From Loripinus fragilis (Eukaryota > Mollusca > Bivalvia > Lucinida > Lucinidae), in assembly GCA_964019695.1 (NCBI GenBank), contig OZ026515.1, positions 138,280,549-138,344,548 of the forward strand: 64,000 nt of DNA, in the 5' to 3' direction. This document shows, in pieces, positions 24,765 to 35,523 of this stretch. The position numbers were made by a program, and so were the translations under genes. The first letter of the stretch is position 1. The number at the start of each line of letters is the position of its first letter. The notes below the pieces were generated by a model, which saw nothing but the letters and a program-made list of their open reading frames with translations, ran no database searches and was not told where the DNA came from.

Positions 24765-25070
24765 GTCAAAGCAAACTTAAAGAGAATGCAGAGGACAATT
24801 ACTATACAGGGTTTGACACTCTCAACTATCACTGCTGCAGAGAACTCACTTTAATGTAAATTTTTGAGGGATGGACGTCAATTTATGTCAAAGTCACTGG
24901 AGAGTAAAAAGTAGGTCAAGGTCAGCAGACTCCAATGTACGTTCAAAGAAAATGCAGAGGACAGTTACTATGCAATGTTTAATAACAATTACCATTGCTG
25001 CAGAGAAACTCACTTTAATGTAAATTGTTGACGGACGGATGGACATGGACTGACGCGAATTTGAACTACT
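24765..25070. repeat. Two-unit pearl-like tandem fragment
   Basis: Two copies of a unit of about 165 bp share AATGCAGAGGACA, TTACTAT, CACTGCTGCAGAGAA / CATTGCTGCAGAGAAA and CTCACTTTAATGTAAATT. The second copy runs into GACGGACGGATGGACATGG, the ACGG-type tract that follows the core repeats in pearl-like elements. No ATGCCCCC ends are seen. Confidence 0.5.
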
Positions 25071-26454
25071 ATGTAACACCCCGTTTCAAAAAAGCCACAC
25101 CCTGCTACAGACAAGTGTGACAAATGTAACAAATATTATAGATTAAATATTTAAACTTTCTAACTGTAAAAATCCTAACAAAAATTGACAGGATAACATG
25201 CAGTTGCATCCAGAATTGATGTTATGTCAATGTCATAGGTTTTCGTGGCTTGTGTACTCAATGACCTCATAAAATGATGAAAACTGGACTGCATATTGTC
25301 ATTTAATTTATATTCTTATATTTATTCATGTTCCACTCCACAATTTACGAGAAATATATTTTTATGTGCATATATGAGGATAATACCTGCTTGGGAAGCC
25401 CACAGTAAGCGAATACTAACAATTTAGGGTGTATACTTTTGAAGGGCCGTAAAAAATTTCGCACAAAATTTTGGAAGTGGCATCATGCAGTTTTGAAATG
25501 AGTAGACTCCAAGCTTTAATTTGGTATATAGCAGTATTTGTTACCCTGCTGGTATGGGTACCTCTAAAATTAGGCTACTTTTTGCCACATTGCTGCAGCA
25601 CTATTATGACGACAATTCAAGTAAATTAGAGAGTTGACGAGAAAAAGTGAATCGGGGATATACATTAAACTTCAAGAGCATCAAATATTTGCATGCTTAA
25701 GATATTTCGCTGATAAACTTTGTCAACAGTCGAAGCCAAGTTCAGGCTAAAATATTGGGCATTATCCATACTGTTTGAAAACCTACTTGTATTCCTGAAA
25801 GACATATTTTTAGAAAATAATTATCTCGAAAGAAAATTCAGTAGAGGACAACAACAACCTAGCATTTAAGGTTTCGACAATACTATCACTTGAATCGCTT
25901 TTTCACACAGGCAATTTCAATGCATCGGTTTTAGATGTACAGTGAAGTTTATAAATCAGTATAAGCAGCGAATCATGGCCTAATGCGCGAAGATTGGTCC
26001 AGTTAAGCAATTTTAGCGTGAAGCTGCGACTGTCTTCATCAGTTTAAACACGTGTTTTTGGTGCTCAAAAGAACCGTATCGTCGAGACGGCTGTTTTTAG
26101 TACACACCAAATATTTTTTGTAAATATTTTTTGGTTGAGAAATAGGAAAAATAGTTTTCTGTTACGCACTCTTATCTGTAGGACTGACGTATTACCTCCA
26201 CTGACCCGTATAAGCCATGTCTTATTTATATCGTTAGGCTCACTTGGGGACTAATTCAAAGATGAGCAGCAAAAACACACCAAAATTCCATCTAATCTCA
26301 GCCTATACCAAACCTCACATTTATGTGGAAAAATTAATTCAATTACGCGGTCTATATCTAAATTCATTTCTCTAATTTATTTTTCAATTAAAATCACCAC
26401 TAAAGAATAATTAGCAAAAAACGGGGGTCACTAAAGTTCTGGAAACACTATAGC

Positions 26455-26550
26455 TTAGTACTGGTTCAACCCAGGAAGACCCGTCCCTGTTTAACTGAAA
26501 GATTGTTGATTGGACGTAAAGAATCAAATCAAACAAACAAACAAACAATG
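26455..26550 (+). mobile_element. 5'-truncated SINE
   Basis: From TAGCTTAGTACTGGTTCAAC through CTGAAAGATTGTTGATTGG to an AAACAAACAAAC tail, this matches the 3' half of the SINE at 5416-5613. The tRNA head is missing. No clear target duplication is seen. Confidence 0.85.
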
Positions 26551-27045
26551 AAACTATCCAAGTCCATTCAGTAATGATTAGTTCTACCCTTGTCACTACT
26601 CACCTCCTCAGATGCATCTATCTGAGATTCTTAGACTCCATGTTCAGGTTCGAGCTGTGGGGTCGGGTAAGGACAACATGGCAGACCGCAAAAGAACTTG
26701 ATAGACCTTGACAGACCTTGGCAGACCTTGGGTTGCCGTCTCGTAGCAAGCCGTCCCGCTGCGTACATACTCCAAGTTGTGTTAAGGTCTGTTACGTTCT
26801 GTCACGTTTTGTTGCGTTCTCCCCGTTCTACTACGGCACAATTAAGTAGGTCAATCCCGCCGTGGCTGCCGTGGCAAATCTTTTGACTGTTTAAAAATCT
26901 GTCCCGGCGATCACGGCAACCACGGCGAGCTACGTTTGTCGACCCCGTTCACCTACGTTGTGTTACGGTCACCCCGTTTCGTCCACGGTGGCCGAAATCG
27001 TGACTGCCGTGGCCGCCGGGGACATAGTGTAAACGTAGCATTATA

Positions 27046-27513
27046 TAATATGTAGGTTAAGATATATTGTACTGCCCACTTCGCTAGCTATGCTCCGCAC
27101 ATCTCGCCTCCTAACACACATAACCAGGGTGTGCACGACCTTGACATTTTCATCAGCGGTGGCGTCTTGGGGCGACCAAACCGTCCATCATACTCAACGT
27201 TCTCTCTCTCTCTCTCTTAAACTCTGCTGCCCATTTTTTCACTGTGCTAAAAGGAGGAGACTCAGTCACAATGGTTTCCATGAAGTCTTCATGAATTTCC
27301 TTGGGAGGCATTTCTTTCTTACAGAAATACTTGATAACCGCTCTGATTTCAAGTGTCTCCAGTTTGCAAATGTGTCGCACCCCCCCCCCTCTTAAAGTAA
27401 CCAAGCATGACCGCAAGCTTTTCACGCATCCAATGCCTTTCAGATTAAATGTCCGACTGACAAAAGAATTAATTCAATGAATCTTACCGAAGCATATCGG
27501 ATCACACCTCGTA
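27046..27513 (-). pseudogene. Mariner transposase, N-terminal half (split)
   Basis: The minus strand encodes CKLETLEIRAVIKYFCKKEM, then PPKEIHEDFMETIVTESPPF and STVKKWAAEFKRERE, the N-terminal helix-turn-helix region of mariner transposases. After frame changes it reads on to VQYILTYIL at the insertion edge. The other half resumes with GMSKV at 18617, so the two pieces together make one mariner of about 1.2 kb. The outer end near 27501-27513 (GATCACACCTCGT) is a diverged copy of the other mariner end (GATCATCCCTCGT). A GA-rich run (RERER) suggests local slippage. Confidence 0.9.
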
Positions 27514-28020
27514 TACCACGGTCACCGTCTAGATTACTTGGAGAAATCTACAACTATCTATCGACAAACTAACTTAGAGCGTGTAAGAAGATACGTGTAC
27601 GTCACGATTCACAGTCCAATTTTCTCAGACTAAAACCTTTTGAAGAAACTTTGGAAAATAATGCAGTCTTTTGATATAAATGCATACCCCCCTCCACCCA
27701 CCATACTCTGTATTTCCGTGATCTCATACAACATAGATGGAACCCTGGTGTCATGCCTTTCTGGGTTTGACTTGGATTTCTTGTGCTCCGGTATTCAGTT
27801 GTATGTATCTTTGTTGTATCTCCTTTTTGTATATTGATTTGTTTGTATTTGAGGATGATGCATCGGTAAGTTAGGGTTCTTACATGTACACCAAATATCT
27901 CTCCGCCTTGATCCACATCGGAATTACGGGTGAGGTTGGTACCCTTTTAACAGTTGTTTTTCTTCTTTTTTTTCTGTTGCTGACCGTTCCAAAATGTTGC
28001 TTCTTTTTATCCTTTTTAAA
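27514..28020. other. No gene recognised
   Basis: Unique-looking sequence leading into the GT microsatellite. Open frames of up to about 104 codons overlap on both strands and show no recognisable domain. Confidence 0.4.
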
Positions 28021-28021
28021 A

Positions 28022-28022
<1 letters not shown>

Positions 28023-28087
<65 letters not shown>

Positions 28088-28142
28088 CGTGCGTGCGTAC
28101 ATGCGTGCTTGTGTGCGTACGTGCGTGCGTGTGTGCGTGCGT
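28023..28142. repeat. GT microsatellite grading into GCGT repeats
   Basis: About 30 GT units (28023-28083) continue as GCGT and GTGC repeats to about 28142. Overlapping valine/cysteine or histidine/threonine open frames are translations of the repeat. Confidence 0.97.
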
Positions 28143-29670
28143 TCATGTTGTTCTGTCTTGTTTGTTCCTTGCAACCTTGTGGTCACCTGCTGATATTCTG
28201 GCTAGTGGTACTTGATCTTTGAGTCTTGCGAATTTTGGAGTGGGAGCAGTTTTTGGCTCTAGGACCATGATTTTAACAAACTTGGTAGAGGACCACTAGG
28301 CAATATAGCACCTACGTATACCGACGTATGATAAATTCAGCAAAAACGTTGGTGTACGCAAAATAAGTTAGATAAGTTTCTAAAAGCTATGGACACGCTA
28401 CATCTTTGTCATACGGCAAGAGGGTCCAAACTTTTTGTGCATGCATAAAAAATTTCTGCCTATGGCGACGTATTGCTTAGACTTTAGACATAAGTTAGGT
28501 GTATGCAACATGTAAGTTATGCGTGTTAATTGCGCATTAAAAGTTTGCCTGGCGCACTTAAAACTTATTCAGAGTATTTGAAGTGTAGAACGCACCGAAC
28601 CATTTTATGACTTACTTGAAGTACATTGTCTCCGCCGGGAAGCATTTTTCAAATGCTTACCTGTCTGATTTGAGCATTGTGGGTACATGTGACATATTTT
28701 TTACCAAATGCGTCACAAAAGCATGTGATTCGCCCGATTGGTCATTTCAATCTTGTTTATTAAGCTGCGCCATCACGTGTCACTGAAACCGCTTCTATGA
28801 AAATGTCATGTGGAGAATGTTTTCAAAAATGTTTAAATGCATAAAATATGATAAGTCCATGGCTAAATACCGTAATACCTATCAATTCTATGATTTGGCT
28901 ATCAAAGATGACTAGATATCTCCATAGAAGGATTGTTTAAAGGCATTTAATGCTTGTTACTTTTTAAGGTAGGTGTTTTGAGTGATGCATACCGCGTATA
29001 AGCACTAACCCGACTTTTCGGGCGTGGTGTGCCTTAGGCATGTTCAACAATGCTAGCGCTCGGAGAGCTATCGAGTGCTTTCTCTTTGAACGCAAGCGCT
29101 CGCCAAGGTGCTTGCAAGCGCTCGCAATTCAAGTCGATAGGTGTATCGCCCGTAAATCCAAGATGGCTACCAAAACAATAATGGGCTTTCGTTAGGGACT
29201 ATGCACGCAATATTTTCAGAATCAAATTTTCGAATGACGATGTATTTTTTAATGTGTGGATATATGAAATGGAACAATTTAATCTGAAGGTAGAAAGGTG
29301 TTTCGCTTTGATTTCCAACGAATGGGGGGATTTGATTTGTTTGTTACTGGGCGCAGCCATTTTATATTGGGCGAGCACGCGCTATCGTTCAACAATGTAA
29401 TGATCACACAAACAGGCATTGTTGAACTCGCCTCAGTCGAGTATCGCGCCTGCGCAGACAATGACTTGCAGCATACATGTCAAAGTTATGGGGATCACCA
29501 ATTTAAAAGGGGCACATATAAGTAGAGCATCACTCTTGTTGATACAAAACGTAATGTGCAGAATTCCACAAACTTATCCCTATCGTGGCGTGTTTGTTGA
29601 TCCTCATCTGCCTTCATTGGTATTGTCTAGAGCTGCAAGTATTAAACTAGAAATGTGTCATTGTGACACA
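28143..29670. other. No gene recognised
   Basis: Mixed sequence with a GC-richer patch near 29000-29160 that repeats AAGCGCTCGC. Overlapping open frames of 60-92 codons at 29279-29697 have no recognisable domain. Confidence 0.4.
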
Positions 29671-29671
29671 G

Positions 29672-31060
29672 ATGCCCCCTTCTGGGCCATTGTATGAGAG
29701 AAAAAGTCTCCCAGATATGACTGATTTATTAATACAATGTATTGTCAAAATCTATGCTGGTATTGCAACATGTCGATATGCGGACATTTATAACAGAGTT
29801 TGTCAAGTTCCATCATTCATTCTTGTACGAGTAATAAGGAGCATAAACAAAATTCTAACATGAATTTAAGACCATTGTTATAAATTTGCATATTGCTTGT
29901 CAATATCTTTGCATCAAATTCACTTCATTCATTCTTAAAATATTGAGCTGATATGAAATTCTGACAGGGGTCAAGGGCCATAACTCTTTTGTAAATGTGC
30001 ACATATTGATGCAAAACAATTCCAACCTAGATCTTGTCAATAGCAAAGTGTAAGCAAAATCTTGTTTATTCCATCCAATCATTGTTAAGATATTGAGCGG
30101 AAACAAAATTCTGACTAAAGTCATGGGCCATAACTCTGATAATACTCAGTGGGGTTTTATTCTTAATCAAACTTGACCAGTATTTCATAATAATAAACCT
30201 GTGTATGCAATATGAATCCAAATACACCAATGTTTTCGAGATATTGCACGGAAACCATTTTTCTTACAGAGATCAAGGACATAACTCTGACAATAACCAG
30301 TGGATTTTATCCTAAATTGAACTTGACCTGTATTTTATGATTATAAACCTGTGTATGAAATATGCATACCTCTTACAGAGATCAAGAGACATAACTCTGA
30401 CAATAACCGGTGGATTTTATCCTTAGTGGAACTTGACCTGTATTTTATGATTATAAACCTGCGTTTGAAATATGAATCCAAATACCAATGTATTCAAAAG
30501 ATATCGCCCAGAAACCATTTTTATACCAGATCAAGGGCCATAACTCCGATAATAATCAGTGGATTTTATCCTTAATCAACTTGACCTGTATTTATGTTAT
30601 ATACCTGTGTACGCAATAGGAATCCAATACACCAATGTTTTCAAAAGATATTGCTCCGAAACCATTTTTTTACGAGATCAAAAGCCTTAACTCCAATAAT
30701 AATCAGGGGATTTTATCCTTAATCGAAATTGACCTGTATTTCATGATTATATACCTATGTATTAATATGAAACCAATATACCAACGCATTCAAAAGATAT
30801 GGCCTGGAAACCATTATTCCAACAAGATCAAGGGCCATAACTCTGATAATAATCCATGGATTTTATTCTTAATCGAACTTGACCTGTATTTCATGATTAT
30901 TTACCTGTGTATGAATCCAATACACCAATGCATTCAAAATATATATGGCCCGGAAATCATTTTTCATACATACATATGTTACGTACAGACGTTTGTACGT
31001 ACATAACTTACGTACGGACAGGAGTGATACTATATCCCCAATTAAAAAGGCAGGGGCATA
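29672..31060 (+). mobile_element. Pearl-like element with a tandem core
   Basis: It begins ATGCCCCCTT and ends AAGGCAGGGGCAT. The core is about seven to eight units of roughly 130 bp, each with GATCAAGGGCCATAACTCTG, GTGGATTTTATCCT, TTGACCTGTATTT and GAAACCATTTTT. A degenerate ACGT/ACGG tract (TACGTACAGACG to TACGGACAG) follows at 30975-31021. Core units, short inverted ends and ACGG tract are the plan of the pearl family described from bivalves, since related to non-autonomous Helitron-type elements. Family placement is from structure. Confidence 0.8.
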
Positions 31061-31367
31061 AATAAAAATAATGTGTTTCATTATATTTGGAGTCAACAAG
31101 TAATCATCCATATGTGTTGACCCTGCTTCGCAGGCAACACAATAAAGGCCAAAAGCTGTGTGATTTCAAATAAAACAATTATAAAGTTTATCTGGAAACC
31201 TTTTATCAGCACATTTGATCCAGAGTGAAGTGAGAAGTAAAGTTGACAGTCTCTGTGTACATGATATGCACCTCAGGTGCACAACTTACTATTATTCTTT
31301 AGAATTGTTATGCACCTCCAGTGCACAAGGTGTAAATTTCAGTTCAGGCTTGACTGTAGATAATAAT

Positions 31368-31950
31368 TGAGCTGCAACATGTAATTTCCAACAATGTGGC
31401 AATTTGACAAGTGTAAACTCAGACAAGCCTATGCAGTCCCCTTTTAATCTTGGAAACTCCAAATGGTGTTCAGTCAGTAGCTTAATAGTCATAGAATATC
31501 TAAGTAACTATCAAAGGGTCTGATCACTGTGCGTATGCCCTTACCGGGCCGCGTAGCGCAGTCGGTAACGTGTCTGGCAACAGATTCTAGTCTGACTGCG
31601 GATCCAGGAGTCGCGAGTTCGATCCTGGTCCGGTCCCATACTTTCGTGGAGAGTCATGAAATAATTTCTACGGTCATTCTCCTCCCTTCCACTGAATCAT
31701 TCAAGAAGGGTTGTTGTCAGTTACAAGCGAAAGTATGTGCACGAAGTACTGGTTAACTGCTTGTTCAAGCTTGCCCAGGAAAAAGTGGGGTTAGGATAAC
31801 TGACCGTCCCACCATGACCATAGCTGTTGACTTGGGATGTAAAGCAACAAAACAAACAAAAATCTGTGCGTATGCCCAGGTGGATCTGAGGCTTTGCTGG
31901 TCACACATACCACATTGTTGGTAATCTCATGTTGCAGCTCAATTATATCA
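31368..31950. mobile_element. MITE family B copy, split by a SINE
   Basis: One end reads GCTGCAACATGTAATTTCCA followed by ACAATGTGGCA, and the other ACCACATTGTTGGTAATCTC followed by ATGTTGCAGC, an inverted pair. Between them are the family blocks TGACAAGTGTA, GATCTGAGGCTTTGCTGG and others. The SINE at 31541-31863 interrupts it. Other copies lie at 33973-34205, 39728-39977 and 45338-45556. Confidence 0.85.
31541..31863 (+). mobile_element. tRNA-derived SINE, second type, with target duplication
   Basis: The head GGGCCGCGTAGCGCAGTCGG has box A (TAGCGCAGTCGG), and GAGTTCGATCCTGG is box B. A 200-bp body and an AAAACAAACAAAAAT tail follow. The 14-bp repeat CTGTGCGTATGCCC flanks it at 31527-31540 and 31864-31877. 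The body differs from the SINE at 5416. Confidence 0.93.
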
Positions 31951-32514
31951 CGGACTAAAACCATTAGAGGGCCATTAAATATTAATGCTGCCAAGTTTAG
32001 TTAAAATCCAGTCAGTTGTTTAACTGCCATTTGAAACAAGTGACAATGGATGGACATCTAATGATCAGAAAAGCTCAATTAGAGCACCTTGCTGTCAGAA
32101 GTTGATCCAGGTCTTTCTGGCTTCCTAAGTGAGCACTTTCACAACGGAGTAAATGTTTCAAGTTACCACTAATTGGTATTGTGTTTCAGTTGACATTTAT
32201 TGATATCCCCTGTTGAATTATAGGGCGCTATCAAGCTTCATGACATTTTTTCCAATGAAATCTCTCTATATATATTTGCAAATAACAAGCAATGCTGGTT
32301 TAAGTCACACATATATTTAATTTACTATGCACTCAATGCACATGTTACAATATATACAACAAGCAATTATGGGGTTGAGTAGATATCTGCTACTCCATCC
32401 ATACCAAAATGGAACCTTCTATCCTTTATAAATCATATTGGAATGGTTTATGATGTATTATAAGTTTATGCTGGTAAAAATTTCTAAAAATGTGCTTGCT
32501 GCTGATTATTATTG

Positions 32515-32660
32515 TCGTAGAGCGAACCTGCTCTAGCCGGGAATCAAACCCAGGTCGCTGGATCTACAGGCAACACTCTACCAAGTCGCTGTAAAAGCCG
32601 GCTTCTACCGCAAGGCAGTAGAAGTGTGTATATATATATACCTAGACCCTGTGACATTCA
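32515..32660 (-). mobile_element. tRNA-like repeat, copy 1
   Basis: On the complement GACTTGGTAGAGTGTTGCC resembles box A and GGTTTGATTCCCGG box B. It follows a stem-like CTTCTACTGCCTTGCGGTAG and a TATATATATA tract. A second copy lies at 32775-32935. Neither folds into a plausible functional tRNA by eye. Confidence 0.6.
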
Positions 32661-32774
32661 CCACCTCCAATTTGAAATTCGTCCCTGAATTTCTTGGTAC
32701 AGGAATCACGTGAAATGAGACCAAGGGAGATATTTATGCACAGAACGGTCATAGGGTGGGTTATTTACGGTGGT

Positions 32775-32935
32775 TGCCATTGTCGTAGAGCAAAAATAGT
32801 TTACCTGCCCCAGCCGGGAATCCAACCCAGGTCGCTGAATCTACAGGCAAACACTCTACCACGTCGCTGTAAAAGACGGCTTCTACCGCAAGGCAGTAGA
32901 AGTGTGTATATATATACCTAGACCCTGTGACATTA
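32775..32935 (-). mobile_element. tRNA-like repeat, copy 2
   Basis: It is nearly the same sequence as 32515-32660, from TTGTCGTAGAGC to CCTAGACCCTGTGACATT, with small indels. The two copies in the same orientation suggest a tandem duplication with a 115-bp spacer. Confidence 0.6.
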
Positions 32936-33324
32936 TTTTAGAGTTTTTGTGACAGCAAACAGTGCAGACACTGTTGAGATGCTGCAAGATGTAGCATCAC
33001 TGTTTGATAATGTCTCATCTTTTGGTATGGAAGACTAGAAATGGGGTTATAAGCTAAATCAATTTACTCAAGATCTTGAGTACTTTTTAACCCTTATCAA
33101 GCTGGATATATGAGTACTACACTCCTCCCTACTTGTATCTATTAAGCTTTCAGCATTATATTTGCAAGCATCACCAAGAGAGGTACCGACTGTGAGGATC
33201 CTGATTGGGATCTACAAGACAGGATATATTCAGGTTTAGCATGCTAAGGGTTTATTCTATATCAAAACATCAGAAACATTTTGTATCCAATAGAACACCA
33301 TTCAACTCAAACACACTTGAGAGT

Positions 33325-33785
33325 TAAGAACTTAAGCACGGCCACCAATCCAACTCCTTCATCACATAAACCAGTTTGATTAAACTTTCTGTTTCTTAAT
33401 TGTGAGAGCAAAATTATTAAATCTGGAAATGCTATTTGACGAGACACTCATTAAACTTTTCAACACTGATATTGGTTTTAAAGAGGATATTCTGCTTGAC
33501 AGCTTAAACTGTTGTGTAATGAAGAAAAATTACATTTTTTCAACTTCAATACAGGTTCTAGAATCAGTTAATGTGCCAGGGGACACTATTTCATATATGT
33601 CGAAGGTAAACACCAAGGCCATCGAATGGCATTTTCGAATTTCTTAAATTTTGTATTGTTTAGAGAAAATAACAATTTTGCCTAATTTATGGTCCATCTC
33701 ATTCATAGGAAACGAGTCCCTCTTCTTCATAACACAATATTGATTTTATGAGATGAAAGAGATGGATTGGTGGCCGTGTTAAGAC
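33325..33785. mobile_element. TIR element with CACGGCCACCAATCCA ends
   Basis: The left arm TTAAGCACGGCCACCAATCC continues A.CTC.TTCATC. The right arm at 33750-33780 is its inverse (GATGGATTGGTGGCCGTGTT). The interior is AT-rich and non-coding. Confidence 0.65.
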
Positions 33786-33972
33786 CATGCTAATCTAAAT
33801 TTATCATTCCACCAACGGGATGTTCCAGCTGTCCAAAGTTGATTTTAATCTAAAATAATTTATAGGCTTCGTCGTGAGAGAACCTAATTTTGTTACATGC
33901 TAAAAACAAATGTACAGACCGGCCTGTGCAGACTGATCAGCACCTTTGCTGTTTGCTTTCAGGAACAGTTTA

Positions 33973-34205
33973 ATTGAGCCGGGACATATGATTTCCAATA
34001 ATGAGGTTTGTGCGACCAGCAAAGGCTCAGATCAGCCTGGGCATATACTCAGACTGATCAGAGCCTTTGCTAGTTGCTTGACAATTCTATGATTGTTTAG
34101 CTACTGACGGAACATCATTTGGAGTTTCTAAGCTTAAAAGGAGGCTTAGTCTACACTTGTCACATTGTTGGAAATCACATGTCGCAGCCCATTTATAGCT
34201 TAAAG
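33973..34205. mobile_element. MITE family B copy
   Basis: It begins TTGAGCCGGGACATATGATT with TCCAATAATG, holds CTGATCAGAGCCTTTGCTAG and AGCTTAAAAGGAGGCTTAG, and ends ACATTGTTGGAAATCACATG. The inverted end pair matches the copies at 39728 and 45338. Confidence 0.8.
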
Positions 34206-34669
34206 CTGCATACTCTGTAACTATGAACATTTTTTGAAAAAAAATATTTTCTTTTTAAATCATTTGCAAAAGTAGAATAAACTTATGTTGTCACAATAAG
34301 TCTAATTTCTACAGCTGAAAACTGCATGAAAAAGTGAATTATCTTATAAAAACAGGTGTATTTTCTCTTGTTTGTAATTATTTGCGTCCCTCCAATAATT
34401 ATAGACAGTTAATTTTTAACATAAATGCTGTTGTTTTGGCACTAATAATTTGTTAATTATTACGAAAAAGGTAAAATGTATACCTGAATTTTAGTATTTT
34501 TATACCTGAATTTTAGTATTTTTACTGTGTTCTTGAAAAATAGAAACATTATTTTTAGATTGAAAATATCAAAAGTTACAGATTATGCAGCTTTAACTTG
34601 CTGCAGGCAAACTTTCATTATTCTAGCTAGTCTCTTCAGCTAAACAGGTTGGAGTACTGGCTCAAAATT

Positions 34670-34850
34670 TTCAAAATGCGGTCTTTAAAAAGTCAAACCT
34701 TAAACGTTGCAGTATGTCCATAAACTGTTTATAACAAAATTAATCCAAGTTTAAATGGTCAAAGGATCTATTTAGTATTATTATTTGCCAAATTCAGTAT
34801 TTTGACCGCCTCAACATCCTGAATTCAGGAATAATCCAGAACATTTTAAG
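34670..34850. mobile_element. MITE family E, diverged copy
   Basis: It shares CTTAAACGTTGCAGTATG and CATCCTGAATTCAGGAATAA with the clearer copies at 49920-50165 and 53043-53287. The terminal GGGTGAAAGTT is not preserved. Confidence 0.5.
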
Positions 34851-34984
34851 CTAGGCACAAAATATATTATATGGAAATCACAACAAAGTCTTGACACCTA
34901 ACTCTATTATATCACTGATTATGCACATTCAAAGTTGACTTCAGCACACCTTTGTTATTTCCTCTCTGGAAAAAACAATAACTA

Positions 34985-35340
34985 AACTTTTCTGGTTAGT
35001 GTCTGTAGCTGAGCAGGCTGGTTTGAGCCTTACCTTGCTGCAAAACCTAGAGACAGGCTTTTTCTGGCCATATGAGGTATATATTTTGACTGCCTGGGCT
35101 GTAAGCATTTTATCACAGTTTGAAGTTTTCTCAATAAATGATGTAATACACCATTATGGTAAATATTCTAAAATGTCAGATACTTTTCTCTTTCTGATCT
35201 CAAATAAAATGTTTGTTATCAGGACTGGAATTCACAAAATGCTTGTCAGAAAAGCAAACAGAGAAGACTCTGATCAGACTGCTTCTTGAAAGCAGTCTGA
35301 TCATAGTCTGCTCTGTTAGTCTAGGCCTTTTTATTAGGCA
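34985..35340. repeat. Dispersed bivalve-type repeat
   Basis: It contains GTCTGTAGCTGAGCAGGCTG, GAGACAGGCTTTTTCTGGCC, CAAAATGCTTGTCAGAAAAG and AGACTCTGATCAGACTGCTT followed by an inverted AAGCAGTCTGATCATAGTCT. The 96-codon open frame over it is not a gene. Related blocks occur at 48600-48690 and 54290-54500. Confidence 0.55.
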
Positions 35341-35442
35341 ACTAGTATTTGAATTTTTTGAACATTTACCCTATAAATACAATAGTCTGATAGTGATAAG
35401 AAATATCCTCAAAACGGCAAAGGAATAAAAATATTAAAAAGG

Positions 35443-35523
35443 AACAATCAGTTAATTGATGAAACTTCGTGCATGCCTAAGTCAGGCCTGCCTGAAGTTT
35501 CATCAAGATACTAATTGTTCATC
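35443..35523. repeat. Small palindromic element
   Basis: AACAATCAGTTAATTGATGA with AACTTCGTGCATGCCT is followed by GGCCTGCCTGAAGTTTCATC with AAGATACTAATTGTT. The two are imperfect inverted arms of about 36 bp. Confidence 0.65.

Larger units (their letters stand above)
20185..25603. mobile_element. 5.4-kb nested TIR element with TTA duplication
   Basis: Inverted ends begin TAGTGCTGCAG (20185) and end CTGCAGCACTA (25603). They share over about 165 bp ACCCATACC, AGGGTAACAA, CTGCATGATGCCACTT and TTTTGTGCGAAA with indels. TTA stands directly outside both ends (20182-20184 and 25604-25606), a 3-bp duplication as in PIF/Harbinger-type elements, though three bases can match by chance. It contains the weakly recognised coding piece at 20670-20938 and unassigned open frames near 23459-24640. 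Confidence 0.7.
18627..27045. mobile_element. 8.4-kb TIR element inserted in the mariner
   Basis: Left end TGCTAGGTTTACACTATGTT and right end (inverted) TGCTACGTTTACACTATGTC match over their first 20 bases except two, then continue CCCGGC. Each arm runs 280-400 bp and is filled with loose repeats of CGTTCTGTCACG, GGTCTGCC and CACGGC, which set it apart in base composition from the AT-rich surroundings. The interior holds a 5.4-kb nested TIR element, a pearl-like fragment, a diverged hairpin MITE (about 26062-26190) and a truncated SINE. I recognise no complete transposase. The target duplication is short and not clearly resolved (TTA/TCA possible). Confidence 0.8.

Noticed and set aside
27880..28222. 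Histidine/threonine- or cysteine/valine-rich proteins
   Set aside because: These are translations of the GT/GCGT microsatellite.
31541..31620. Functional tRNA gene
   Set aside because: The tRNA-like head has both boxes but leads into a SINE body and A-rich tail flanked by a target duplication; the cloverleaf is not plausible.
34999..35289. 96-codon open frame
   Set aside because: It overlies a dispersed repeat whose blocks recur elsewhere in the window in non-coding context.
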